A DNA stretch of 64,000 nucleotides from Sutcliffiella sp. FSL R7-0096 (GCF_038595065.1 NZ_CP152003.1:4010001-4074000), one strand, 5' to 3'; counted from the stretch's first letter, positions 18,363-26,470 are shown. Translations and numbers: made by a program. Notes: generated by a model from the letters alone, not told the origin.

Positions 18363-18747
18363 GCATGACTTACCTTATAATAAGAAAGTAAAAGGCAGGT
18401 GATGTTACATGGCCGTACATGCGTGAACTTTTTAGAAAAGGTAGCACATTAATACTTGTACTATAAGCATTATAGCTTTTATAATCGATTATTTGAACTG
18501 TCTGTTTTTTATACTCCATATGTATGCTTTGCTATTTTACAACTAAACACTATTGAACAACCACCCAAAACCAAACTTTTCATGTAGCAATTCTCCTCTT
18601 TTCAAGCCTAAACACCCTTATTTCACAAGCTTTTTACTACTTTTTAATAATACCATAAAAAACCTTTACTCCTTTACTGGAATAATGTTTATCCCCTTCA
18701 AACTTAACATTATTTACCTTGTTAAAAGAGTATTACAAACACCAAAA
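18363..18747. other. Region upstream of the kinase gene, no gene seen
   Basis: An AT-rich stretch between the kinase start and the downstream hairpin. An 80-codon plus-strand ORF starting at 18553 has no ribosome binding site and an unlikely composition. The kinase promoter should lie here but no confident -35/-10 pair was chosen. Confidence 0.4.
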
Positions 18748-19008
18748 CAAAGAGAAGCTCTAAAAAGCTTCTCTCAGTGTGTAGACAAAGCTTAAAATAA
18801 TGAAATACTCTAGTTGATCGCAGTGGAAGGAGCGAAGACTCCTGCGGGAGGAAAGGACATGGAAGACCCCGCAGGGCGTAGCCCGAGGAGGCTTCCGGAC
18901 TGCCCGCGGAAAGCGTAGCTCCTGGAACGAAGATCAACTCTTCCAACAGATAACCTAATTAGTTTATAGTTTGTCAACAGTCTGAGAGAAGCTCTAAAAA
19001 GCTTCTCT
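18748..19008. repeat. Composite: R1 repeat (copy b) between two matching hairpins
   Basis: The hairpin AGAGAAGCTCTAAAAAGCTTCTCT occurs on both sides (near 18752-18775 and 18985-19008) of an R1 repeat (18811-18946). The sequences just inside mirror each other: CAGTGTGTAGACAAAG on the left and TTTGTCAACAGTCTG on the right. The whole is therefore one long imperfect inverted repeat. The R1 part has the family landmarks GGAGCGAAGACTCCTGCGGGAGG, GACCCCGCAGG and GAGGAGGCTTCC. The right hairpin serves as terminator of the pha operon. Confidence 0.75.
18984..19008 (-). terminator. Terminator of the pha operon
   Basis: AGAGAAGC and GCTTCTCT pair around TCTAAAAA, and the hairpin overlaps the stop codon of the 37-residue ORF. 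The T run is weak. Confidence 0.55.
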
Positions 19009-19120
19009 ATTGGTTTTCTTTTAGATAAGTTAGAAACATCTTAAAAACCGTAGCTCCTATGCCCATGTATTCCACATAAGGATCCAATTCCATTTTTGAA
19101 TTCTGATACAAAAAATCCAT
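19007..19120 (-). CDS. 37-residue peptide after phaC, unknown
   Basis: The ORF starts MDFLYQNSKMELDPYVEYMG and ends LTYLKENQ. It has a good GGGAGGAGTCAAA ribosome binding site and lies 16 bases after the phaC stop, so it is the last gene of the pha operon. The second half could form an amphipathic helix (IGATVFKMFLTYLK), as seen in granule-associated or membrane-touching peptides. I do not recognise it. Confidence 0.5.
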   Translation of the reverse strand: MDFLYQNSKMELDPYVEYMGIGATVFKMFLTYLKENQ

Positions 19121-19136
19121 TTTGACTCCTCCCTTA

Positions 19137-20207
19137 CTATTGTTCTATTGGACTTGAGCGTTCATCTAACCAGTGATCTAAATAGGCTGGAAGTTTACCA
19201 TTATGCACAGACGTTCCAGTATGTCCTCCTTTGAGAATGTGAGTTTGCTTATCCACGCTAGATACCTTATCCATAATTGGCAGTATGTGATCAAGTGGAA
19301 CAAGACGGTCGCCCTCCGTGCCAACCACCAATAGATTCGCAGTAATATTGGAGAGCATTGCCTTTTTGCCGTTCACTTCCATAAGGTTTCTAATCACCTT
19401 GTTATCCTTTGTCAGGTCCTCAGTTATCTGCTTGGCAACCCCGCTTGTTAAGGGAATATGCCCTTTTGTCCATGTATTGAAGCGTAGCCATTTTTCCATA
19501 TATTCTTTATCGTGACCTTTTAATAGGAGAGAAAGGTATGGAGTGATATATATAGGAGAAGTGACCATTCTTATTCCAGCTTCCACATGAGAAGCAGGGA
19601 TGATTCCTAACTCCTCCACATATTTGAAACTATCAACTTCTCCTTGTCGCAGAGCTTTGACCCATTTGTCAAAGTACGCAGGGTTTTCGAAGTCCATTGG
19701 TGTAACAAACAAGATAAGATTTTCTATTGGTTCTTCCGCAACGGAAGCATAGATTGCTGCAAGCGTCCCTCCCAAGCAATAACCCATGATTGTAATTTCG
19801 TCTGCTCTGGAATGGTTGAGCGCCACTTTCATGCCTGGTTGTATATAATGGGTAATGTAATCACTAAGGGTCATATCCTTATCCTCTAATCCCGGTTTGC
19901 CATAATCAATCATATAGACGTCAAACCCTCTTTGGACAAGTGCTTCAATGGTACTGCCGCCAGTTTGCAGATCTAATATAAAGGGTTGGTTGATCAAGGA
20001 GTAGATAATGAATATGGGGGTGTTGTATCTTTTTTCAGGTGCCTTGTAATACCAAAGGGTCGCTTTATTCTTTTTCCAAACAGACTCTCTTGGGGTAACT
20101 CCATCCTTATAGGGCGTCTCGTTATAATGAATCATCTTTTTCTTCCAAGTATCCATCTGAGAGTCACTCACCGCGCTCACCGTCTTTGGGACGGACAACT
20201 TTCGCAT
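19137..20207 (-). CDS. phaC: Polyhydroxyalkanoate synthase catalytic subunit PhaC (class III/IV)
   Basis: An alpha/beta hydrolase-fold protein of up to 356 residues, the usual length of class III/IV PhaC. The lipase-like box is GYCLGG with nucleophile Cys144. The charge-relay residues are Asp in VGTEGDRLVP (near 299) and His in KGGHTGTSV (near 328). It polymerises (R)-3-hydroxyacyl-CoA into storage granules. The ORF overlaps the upstream subunit gene. The true start may be the GTG or ATG near 20171 or 20156, where GGTGAGTGA joins the stop of the previous gene. The first 12-17 residues are therefore doubtful. Confidence 0.88.
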   Translation of the reverse strand: MRKLSVPKTVSAVSDSQMDTWKKKMIHYNETPYKDGVTPRESVWKKNKATLWYYKAPEKRYNTPIFIIYSLINQPFILDLQTGGSTIEALVQRGFDVYMIDYGKPGLEDKDMTLSDYITHYIQPGMKVALNHSRADEITIMGYCLGGTLAAIYASVAEEPIENLILFVTPMDFENPAYFDKWVKALRQGEVDSFKYVEELGIIPASHVEAGIRMVTSPIYITPYLSLLLKGHDKEYMEKWLRFNTWTKGHIPLTSGVAKQITEDLTKDNKVIRNLMEVNGKKAMLSNITANLLVVGTEGDRLVPLDHILPIMDKVSSVDKQTHILKGGHTGTSVHNGKLPAYLDHWLDERSSPIEQ

Positions 20208-20625
20208 CGATCCCTGGGAGCTTGGATACGATTGCTTGTCGTTGCATCATGTCTTCCAATACTATTTTCACCATATTTTTCTTGGCTTTTGACCTCTGTA
20301 CTTCCGATTGACCTGCTTGGTAATCCGTCTCATGCATATGCTCTTCCAAACGATCAATTTTTTCTTCTATTTGAAGAAGCAATCGCGCAATATTTGCTAC
20401 ATCATTTTTAGTAGGGAAATTATATTGCAATGATAGAACTTCCACTTCTTCTCTAATCCTGCGAATTTTTTCAGCTTTCCACTCACTTTCCATTTCAATG
20501 AACGGCAAAATGGATTCACGGTTGAGTCCATCTTTTATCACCCGATTTAATTGGTTTTCCACTTGAACTGCTTTGACTTTTAATCTTTTGTTCCTTTCTT
20601 TTCTATTTTCATTGGAACCCCACAT
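20164..20625 (-). CDS. phaR: PHA synthase partner subunit, PhaR/PhaE-like
   Basis: A 153-residue, highly charged, helical protein. The segment VLSLQYNFPTKNDVANIARLLLQIEEKIDRLEEH matches the conserved C-terminal region of PhaR (class IV) and PhaE (class III), which precedes a coiled coil and is needed for synthase activity. The gene overlaps phaC, as expected for subunits of one enzyme. At 153 residues it is shorter than B. megaterium PhaR (about 200). Calling it PhaR rather than PhaE follows from taxonomy and size. Confidence 0.75.
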   Translation of the reverse strand: MWGSNENRKERNKRLKVKAVQVENQLNRVIKDGLNRESILPFIEMESEWKAEKIRRIREEVEVLSLQYNFPTKNDVANIARLLLQIEEKIDRLEEHMHETDYQAGQSEVQRSKAKKNMVKIVLEDMMQRQAIVSKLPGIDAKVVRPKDGERGE

Positions 20626-20668
20626 GGTTGGTTCACCCTTTCATCATGTTCAATTTTGATTTCCATAA

Positions 20669-21445
20669 CTAAATTAAACTGGTCATCCCTCCATCTACAA
20701 CTAAAATGTGCCCAACACAATAGTCCGATGCTCTAGAAGACAAAAATACAGCTGCCCCCTTCAAGTCATGTTCTCCTCCAAATCGTTTTGCGGGAATCTG
20801 ATCTTTCAGTGTTGGAGCGGAATGTTCAAGGATGCTTTTAGTGATTTTTGTCGGGAACATCCCCGGGGCAATGGCATTCACTTGGATATTATGTGGGGCA
20901 AGCTTCACTCCAAGGTCTTTAGTAAAGGTGATGACTCCCCCTTTGCTCGTATTGTACGCAATCGTATCCACTAGACTTGGGTCTGTACCTCCCAGCCCTG
21001 AAACTGAAGCAATATTGACTATTTTTCCTCCACCTTGTTTCACCATGACTCTTGCTGCCTTTTGGCTGAATAAAAAAAGCCCCTTAAGGTTCACATTCAT
21101 GACTTTATCCCACTTGTCGGACGGTAAATCCAGTGTCGGTGCCATCCACGATGTTCCACTGTTGTTCACTAGAATGTCCAAAGAACCAAATTGCTTCACC
21201 GTTTCGTCAATAACATATTGAATCTCTTCTTCTTCAGTAACGTCGCAGGCTAAAGCCATCGACTTTACACCCTTCTTTCTCAACTCCTCGCTCACTTTTT
21301 GGCAGGTGACCAGATCACGTGAACATACAATAACATTCGCACCCGCCTCAGCAAGTGCCGTCGCTATCTGGGCACCAAGCCCTTTCCCTCCACCTGTCAC
21401 AATGGCTGTTTTATTTTCCAAATTGAATAAGTCCCTTACTTCCAT
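20669..21445 (-). CDS. SDR-family oxidoreductase, probable acetoacetyl-CoA reductase
   Basis: A 258-residue classical short-chain dehydrogenase. The cofactor motif is TGGGKGLG; NNSG, catalytic Ser in IASVSG and YNTSKGG (Tyr/Lys) follow. As first gene before the PHA synthase subunits it most likely supplies (R)-3-hydroxyacyl-CoA by NADPH reduction (the PhaB role). Sequence alone would also allow a generic gluconate 5-dehydrogenase-like SDR. Start at an ATG after AGAGGGGGAACTAGT. Confidence 0.75.
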   Translation of the reverse strand: MEVRDLFNLENKTAIVTGGGKGLGAQIATALAEAGANVIVCSRDLVTCQKVSEELRKKGVKSMALACDVTEEEEIQYVIDETVKQFGSLDILVNNSGTSWMAPTLDLPSDKWDKVMNVNLKGLFLFSQKAARVMVKQGGGKIVNIASVSGLGGTDPSLVDTIAYNTSKGGVITFTKDLGVKLAPHNIQVNAIAPGMFPTKITKSILEHSAPTLKDQIPAKRFGGEHDLKGAAVFLSSRASDYCVGHILVVDGGMTSLI

Positions 21446-21678
21446 ACTAGTTCCCCCTCTAATGTTTTGCGGCTTTCCGTTACAACACTAGTAATATTTA
21501 ATAGATTCCATATAGTATAGTAGAGAAGCACTGTAGGGGTGTCTAAATTGATGAAATAGTGGAGGCGGAAGTTCTTTCTTTGATTATGAGGTGCTGTGGG
21601 AGTTAGGAGCTCTTTTTAAGGACTTAGTTGATATATTGAAGGGTTGGTTGAAATTTAAATATCCACAAAAAACAACGC
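21446..21678. other. Gap upstream of the SDR gene
   Basis: It should contain the promoter of the pha operon. No ORF with a ribosome binding site and no repeat of the families named here was seen. Confidence 0.35.
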
Positions 21679-21710
21679 AAAAAAGGCCCTCCGGATGGAG
21701 GGCCTTTTTA
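21679..21710 (-). terminator. Terminator of the cold-shock gene
   Basis: AAAAAGGCCCTCC and GGAGGGCCTTTTT pair around GGAT. There are strong A/T runs on both sides. Confidence 0.85.
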
Positions 21711-21724
21711 CCTGACGTCAAAAA

Positions 21725-21922
21725 TTACTTTTGAACGTTAGTTGCTTGAGGTCCACGAGCGCCTTGCTCGATTTCGAAAGTTACTGTTTGACCTTCTTCT
21801 AAAGATTTGAAACCTTCGCCTTGGATAGCAGAGAAGTGAACGAATACATCGTCTTGTCCGTCTACTTCGATGAAACCGAAACCTTTTTCAGCGTTGAACC
21901 ATTTTACTTTACCTTCTAACAT
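21725..21922 (-). CDS. CspA-family cold shock protein
   Basis: A 65-residue OB-fold protein that binds single-stranded nucleic acid. RNP1 ([10 protein letters not shown]) and RNP2 (VFVHF) are both present, and the C-terminus [10 protein letters not shown] is typical of CspB/CspC/CspD. It acts as an RNA chaperone in the cytoplasm. A predicted sigma-A promoter about 130 bases upstream gives a leader of roughly 120 nt, the long 5' UTR expected of cold-regulated csp genes. Which paralogue (B, C or D) cannot be said. Confidence 0.93.
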   Translation of the reverse strand: MLEGKVKWFNAEKGFGFIEVDGQDDVFVHFSAIQGEGFKSLEEGQTVTFEIEQGARGPQATNVQK

Positions 21923-22050
21923 TATGTTTCCTCCTACAGTGGATCATTCCACAATTGTATTACCATTCTTGCTCTGCATAATCTTTCAAGACGAAAAACA
22001 TTGAAGTAAATTCCTTCTATCAGCCTTACCGAACAAAAACAATTAACTTA

Positions 22051-22079
22051 ATCATAGAGGTTATGTAACGAAAAATCAA
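22051..22079 (-). promoter_or_regulatory. Predicted sigma-A promoter of the csp gene
   Basis: On the minus strand TTGATT (22079-22074) and TATGAT (22056-22051) are separated by 17 bases. The resulting leader is about 120 nt, typical for cold-shock genes. Confidence 0.55.
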
Positions 22080-22357
22080 GTCTTATTTGGTTTTGCTAGT
22101 AACTTCCATTTAAAAAGTCATACTTGTTACGGGTGAAGACTTACAAGATTTGCTGCAACTATGGTGAATTTCTGTAGTATTGTACCCATTCAACATTTTT
22201 TTATACTTGTAAGATTAAAACTCTCCTCCGAAAAAAAGTTATTGGAAAAAAGTTTTTTAAAATGAGGAAAAATTTATCTTTCTTTTTACCAGTGGATTAT
22301 GTAAGATAGTACAATATTCACCATAGTATAGACAACTGTATTTATAGGGAGGACACC

Positions 22358-23518
22358 ATGAGAAAATTCGGACTTTTACCAAGGATTATTGTAGCCATTC
22401 TATTAGGTGTGGCAATCGGGAGTTTTGCTCCTGAATGGTTTGTGAGAATATTTGTCACGTTTAATGAGATATTCGGTAACTTCCTAGGCTTCGCTATACC
22501 ACTTATCATTATTGCATTCATTGCACCTGGTATTGGGGAAATTGGGAAAGGAGCAGGAAAGTTTTTGGGTCTCACCGCTTCCATTGCCTATCTCTCCACG
22601 ATTGCAGCAGGAGCATTAGCCTACTTTGCGGCAAGTTCCTTATATCCATCTCTTTTAAAAAATGCCAGCCTTTCTGGTGCGATGGACAATCCGGAAGAAG
22701 CTTTGCTGAACCCCTTCCTGGAGCTTCAAATTCCTGCACCATTTGAGGTGATGACCGCACTTATCATCGCTTTCACTCTAGGACTTGGAATGTCGGTGAT
22801 TAAAGGCGAGACATTAAAGACAGCCATGATAGAGTTCAGAAGTATCATCGAACTGGTTATTTCTAAAGTTATCATTCCACTTCTACCTATTCATATTTTG
22901 GGGATCTTTGCGAATATGACATACGGTGGACAAGTCCAGACCATTATCAGTGTATTTGCCAAAGTATTTGTCCTTATCATACTTTTACACGTTACTATGT
23001 TACTTTTACAATACTCTGCAAGTGGAGCTTTATCGAAAAAGAACCCGTTTGCGATGCTAAAATCCATGATGGCTGCCTACTTCACAGCTCTTGGGACACA
23101 ATCTTCCGCTTCCACGATTCCTGTAACTCTTCAACGCACAAAGAACATGGGAGTCAGGGAGAAAACGGCTGACTTCACCGTTCCGTTGCTGGCGAATATC
23201 CATCTATCCGGAAGTACGATCACGATTGTTTCCTGTGCGATGGCCATCATGTTCATCAATGGAATGGATTATTCCTTTATCATTGTCCTGCCTTTCATCA
23301 TGATGCTTGGAGTGACAATGATCGCTGCACCTGGTGTACCTGGCGGGGCAGTAATGGCTGCTATCGGGCTTTTACAAACCATGCTGGGCTTCGATTCTAC
23401 GATGGTTTCCTTGATGATCGCCCTGTACCTAGCACAAGACAGCTTCGGTACTGCCTGCAATGTGACTGGTGACGGTGCTATTGCAAATGCGGTGGACAAA
23501 CTAACTCAATCTAGATAA
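22358..23518 (+). CDS. Dicarboxylate/amino acid:cation symporter (DAACS family)
   Basis: A 386-residue membrane carrier with about eight transmembrane segments and two re-entrant hairpins. Family landmarks are visible: the serine-rich stretch ALGTQSSASTIPVTL, LANIHLSGSTITI in place of the usual NxDG segment, and the terminal ALYLAQDSFGTACNVTGDGAIA. It should take up dicarboxylates, glutamate or related anions with Na+ or H+. Start at ATG after AGGGAGGACACC. Single gene with its own terminator. Confidence 0.85.
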   Translation: MRKFGLLPRIIVAILLGVAIGSFAPEWFVRIFVTFNEIFGNFLGFAIPLIIIAFIAPGIGEIGKGAGKFLGLTASIAYLSTIAAGALAYFAASSLYPSLLKNASLSGAMDNPEEALLNPFLELQIPAPFEVMTALIIAFTLGLGMSVIKGETLKTAMIEFRSIIELVISKVIIPLLPIHILGIFANMTYGGQVQTIISVFAKVFVLIILLHVTMLLLQYSASGALSKKNPFAMLKSMMAAYFTALGTQSSASTIPVTLQRTKNMGVREKTADFTVPLLANIHLSGSTITIVSCAMAIMFINGMDYSFIIVLPFIMMLGVTMIAAPGVPGGAVMAAIGLLQTMLGFDSTMVSLMIALYLAQDSFGTACNVTGDGAIANAVDKLTQSR

Positions 23519-23550
23519 TAAAGGTGGCCTATATGGCCACCTTTATTAGT
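23517..23550. terminator. Bidirectional terminator
   Basis: AATAAAGGTGGCC pairs with GGCCACCTTTATT around TATAT, between convergent genes. Confidence 0.85.
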
Positions 23551-23737
23551 TTCCGCTTATTGTACAGTGCACTCTATCGTATCCGAACTGTTCAAGGAAT
23601 TCATTAAATGCTTCCATCTTCCCAAGTATAATATCATGGTCTAGGCTTCCAGGAGAAGTTTGCTCCATCTCCTTGCAATACTCTCTTATTCTGGACTCCA
23701 CATAAGAAATTATGGCAGTTTCATTAAAGGATGTCAT
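23546..23737 (-). CDS. Hypothetical 63-residue protein
   Basis: A small acidic, helical, soluble protein (for example YVESRIREYCKEMEQTSPGS). A good AGGTGATAAGAA site lies before the ATG and a shared terminator follows. No family recognised. Confidence 0.6.
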   Translation of the reverse strand: MTSFNETAIISYVESRIREYCKEMEQTSPGSLDHDIILGKMEAFNEFLEQFGYDRVHCTISGN

Positions 23738-23860
23738 TTCTTATCACCTCACTTATCAATAGTAGGTGATACCCGCCTTTTATGGGAAGCAAACCAGACT
23801 GAGCACATTGAACATCCCAAAATTAAAGAAGACCCACTAATGAGCCTCCCTCCACTACTA

Positions 23861-24046
23861 CTATTCTCCAGCTTCCACTAAATCGGAAACAGCCACTTGC
23901 GTACGTTCTTCTCCAGGTCCACGAAGGTGAACTGTGGCAGTCTTACCATCCTCACTTAATGAATCAATCCATACTTTTGTTCCTTCAAAGGTGACCTCAA
24001 TCGTCGCAGATGAGGATAATATTTGTCTAGCACGTCTTTCTTCCAT
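23861..24046 (-). CDS. sspH: SspH-type small acid-soluble spore protein
   Basis: A 61-residue protein beginning MEERRARQILSSSATIEVTFEG and containing VWIDSLSEDGKTATVHL. This matches the short H-type SASP family, a forespore-made minor spore protein. The ATG at 24046 is chosen over the ATG at 24067 because AGGAGTGACAAAC precedes it and the family begins with an ME/MN-RA-ILxS pattern. Expression in the forespore (SigG) is expected from the family; no promoter was assigned. Confidence 0.82.
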   Translation of the reverse strand: MEERRARQILSSSATIEVTFEGTKVWIDSLSEDGKTATVHLRGPGEERTQVAVSDLVEAGE

Positions 24047-24179
24047 GTTTGTCACTCCTGCTCTCATAATGATTCTTCCTCACACATTCACAATTATTTT
24101 CCCTAATATAAGCCATTTTATTCCTTTGGAGTTTAACCTTTACACTATTTTGTCAACAATGGGAGAAGAGGTGAACGAC

Positions 24180-24428
24180 ATGAAGTTAAGGCAGGAAGAA
24201 AAAGAGCAACTTAGTGATGCAATCGATAAAATGAACGAAAGCTTGGATCGTTTTATTGAGTTTTATAATGAGTCTGAAGACGACAATCCCATCATATCGT
24301 TCCATGATGAAGTTATTAAATTGATTGAAGCCGGTAAGGAAAAATATGGGGAAGAGGCACTGAATAATAAAATAAACGCCATTGTAAAAGAAGTGCTTAC
24401 TTTCATTTCAACTGAGGATGAAAAGTAA
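24180..24428 (+). CDS. mstX: Mistic-like protein MstX
   Basis: An 82-residue acidic helical protein: EEKEQLSDAIDKMNESLDRFIEFYNESE, then KIEA-like helices and ILxFIS near the end. It matches the core of B. subtilis Mistic (MstX), which inserts into membranes without the Sec system and is encoded just before the K+ channel gene yugO, as here (the stop is directly followed by the next ATG). It lacks the first 25-30 residues of the B. subtilis protein. The start at 24180 follows AGAGGTGAACGAC. In B. subtilis the mstX-yugO pair affects biofilm formation. Confidence 0.85.
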   Translation: MKLRQEEKEQLSDAIDKMNESLDRFIEFYNESEDDNPIISFHDEVIKLIEAGKEKYGEEALNNKINAIVKEVLTFISTEDEK

Positions 24429-25439
24429 ATGGAAAAGATAAAAGAACAGACCTCCCTCGTTTTCAAATTTGTACACTGGCCATTAATCGCTAGGATCCTC
24501 ATCATCATTTTCATTATTAATATTACATTTGGTATGCTGATACATTTTATTGAACCCGATGAGTTTCCAACATTCTTTGATGGTGTCTGGTGGGCTATCG
24601 TCACAACAGCAACTCTTGGGTATGGGGATTATGTGCCGGTCACTGTAACAGGAAGGGCATTGGGCATTGTACTAATTCTATTTGGAACAGGATTTGTTAC
24701 TACATATTTTGTGTCATTGGCAGCAAGCGCCATTGCAACACAAAGTAATTACTTGGAGGGCAAAGTGGATTATAAAGGATCAGAACATATCATTGTAATA
24801 GGCTGGAATGAGAGGGTCAGAGAAACGTTGAGACAAATTAACTCCATGAGCAATAAACCATTGTCTATTGTTTTAATTGATCAAACACTGGAAAAGAATC
24901 CGCTACATGATCAGAACGTTCATTTCATTAAAGGGAACCCGTGCTACGACCAAACGTTATTGGCAGCGAATGTGAAGGTTGCGGCATTTGTAGTCATTTC
25001 TGCGGATCAAAGTAAAACGGAAGTGCAAGCAGACATGAACTCTGTTCTGACATTGCTTGCTGTAAAAGGATTGAACCCTGATGTCTATACGATTGTAGAG
25101 ATTCTTACTTCCTTGCAAGTGAAGAATGCCAAGCGGGCAGGTGCTGATGAGGTAATCCAGACAAACATGTTTACAAGCTATGTGATGACTAATAGCATGA
25201 TGTCCAATGGAATGTCTAGTACATTGTTGAGTATGTTGGACCAATTGAAAGGGAGCAAATTAAAATATTTAGAGGCGGAAAAGGGCTTTGTAGGAGAAAC
25301 TTTCGAAAAGATTAGTAACCAGCTGCTGCAAAATAAAACCCTATTGATTGGGGTAAAAAGGAGAGGGGACACAATGGTCAACCCTCCCCTTTACACGCTT
25401 ATACAAGAAGATGATTGTCTACTTGTAATAAAAGACTAA
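24429..25439 (+). CDS. yugO: YugO-type potassium channel with RCK domain
   Basis: A 336-residue two-TM potassium channel. TM1 is at about 18-40, the pore with selectivity filter TLGYGD at about 60-70, and TM2 at about 76-100. A cytoplasmic RCK/TrkA-N domain follows (IVIGWNERVRETLRQI, then IDQTLEKN) and a TrkA-C-like end. The start codon directly follows the mstX stop, so translation is coupled. In B. subtilis YugO carries K+ efflux for electrical signalling in biofilms. Confidence 0.92.
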   Translation: MEKIKEQTSLVFKFVHWPLIARILIIIFIINITFGMLIHFIEPDEFPTFFDGVWWAIVTTATLGYGDYVPVTVTGRALGIVLILFGTGFVTTYFVSLAASAIATQSNYLEGKVDYKGSEHIIVIGWNERVRETLRQINSMSNKPLSIVLIDQTLEKNPLHDQNVHFIKGNPCYDQTLLAANVKVAAFVVISADQSKTEVQADMNSVLTLLAVKGLNPDVYTIVEILTSLQVKNAKRAGADEVIQTNMFTSYVMTNSMMSNGMSSTLLSMLDQLKGSKLKYLEAEKGFVGETFEKISNQLLQNKTLLIGVKRRGDTMVNPPLYTLIQEDDCLLVIKD

Positions 25440-25843
25440 TCCCTTCCAAGTACCGCTTCAAGTTCATGTACAAGAGTATGCCCAAGCTCTAAGAATTCCT
25501 TTGGAAAAGATGCATCAGGGTCTTCCGGTTCCGAGAACTGATTAACGGACGCAGTTCTATTCCATACATGGACATTGTCGTCTATCCCGATTTGGTACTT
25601 GTGGGATAACAGGAACGGTCTCCCAAGCTCTACGGTTGTCCCTTGAGAATCCAACTGACCGTCCACAGATTGAAATGGTACCCTTAAGAACTGATAGCCC
25701 ACTTCGTCATCTATTTTGTAATCAAAATAGCCGTGGTCATAGTCCCAGTTTCCCCCGATGGAATAACCGATGGCTTTAAGTTCTTGTTCTAGTTTATATA
25801 ACTGAAACTCCGCACCTTCGATTTTTGAAGGAATAGGAATCAT
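25436..25843 (-). CDS. yugN: YugN-like protein
   Basis: A 135-residue soluble protein beginning MIPIPSKIEGAEFQLYKLEQ and containing GYSIGGNWDYDHGYFDYKID. It matches the YugN family by content and by place (between yugO and pgi, as in B. subtilis). The start at 25843 is chosen because AAGGAGGGATTGCC precedes it. Its end overlaps the end of yugO on the opposite strand by four bases. Function unknown. Confidence 0.82.
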   Translation of the reverse strand: MIPIPSKIEGAEFQLYKLEQELKAIGYSIGGNWDYDHGYFDYKIDDEVGYQFLRVPFQSVDGQLDSQGTTVELGRPFLLSHKYQIGIDDNVHVWNRTASVNQFSEPEDPDASFPKEFLELGHTLVHELEAVLGRD

Positions 25844-25904
25844 GGCAATCCCTCCTTTTATATGGGTAGGTTTCCCCATGGAGGGCTTTATATGCACGAT
25901 GAAA

Positions 25905-25952
25905 AAGGGATAGTCCCGTCCAACCCTGTGGTCGAAGGAACCATCCCTTTTT
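25905..25952. repeat. Long hairpin upstream of yugN
   Basis: AAAAAGGGATAGTCCCGTCC... pairs with ...GGAACCATCCCTTTTT: a stem of about 23 bp with four or five mismatches and a CTGT loop. It looks like a terminator on both strands, but no gene ends here. It may be a small mobile hairpin or a leader attenuator for yugN. Confidence 0.55.
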
Positions 25953-26105
25953 GTTTGGATCTGAAGACGCCACTTTGGATTTCTATACTGGGCTATGTTC
26001 GAATAGCCGAAAGGAAGGGGTGAAAAGGTCTGGTCTTGGTGTTAATAAGTCGATCTTGCTTGTAAAAAAAGAGAAATTAATGATTTTTTGGTCGGTTCGA
26101 ATGCA

Positions 26106-26313
26106 TTCGGACATGTTTCTTTTCGGTTTGGACATTTCAGTAAACTTCAGGAAGTGGGTTCGGACAAAGACTGGGGTTGTTCGGATAATATTTCACGATG
26201 TTTGGACATTTCAAATTTGCGTTCGGACAATTACGGCCAATCTTCGGACAAGTAAGCACAATCTTTGGACAACTTCTCCGAAACTTCGGACAAGAACTCG
26301 AAATCTTCGGACA
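26106..26313. repeat. Array A: ten TTYGGACA cores at 21-bp period
   Basis: The core TTCGGACA or TTTGGACA (one copy is TTCGGATA) starts at 26106, 26127, 26159, 26180, 26201, 26222, 26243, 26264, 26285 and 26306. All steps are 21 bp except one of 32. The 13 bases between cores vary but tend to be GC-poor with AATC just before the later cores. An array with the same core and step pattern lies at 59290-59498. It is non-coding by the argument that 32-bp steps break any reading frame. Confidence 0.85.
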
Positions 26314-26410
26314 TTTACGGAATACTGACCATTTCGTACAGATCTAGAAATCATTAAGTGCTTCCGGAACTACCCAAACCATATTCACCACTACCAAAAG
26401 TATCGTCATT

Positions 26411-26470
26411 CTTATAAAAAAAGAAAAGATATGCATCCACCGCTCAATAAGGGCGGGATATGCATATCTT
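26411..26470 (-). terminator. Terminator of pgi
   Basis: On the minus strand AAGATATGCATATCC and GGATGCATATCTT form the stem, followed by TTTCTTTTTTT. It lies about 75 bases after the pgi stop. Confidence 0.75.

Noticed and set aside
18553-18795. An 80-codon plus-strand frame upstream of the kinase gene
   Set aside because: No ribosome binding site, unlikely composition, and it runs into the hairpin/R1 composite.
26106-26313. CRISPR array
   Set aside because: Repeats are only 8 bases and spacers 13; no cas genes. Period and layout do not fit any CRISPR type.
25951-26328. A 125-codon plus-strand frame through array A
   Set aside because: It begins inside the 25.9 kb hairpin and owes its length to the repeat; no ribosome binding site and not kept in array D.
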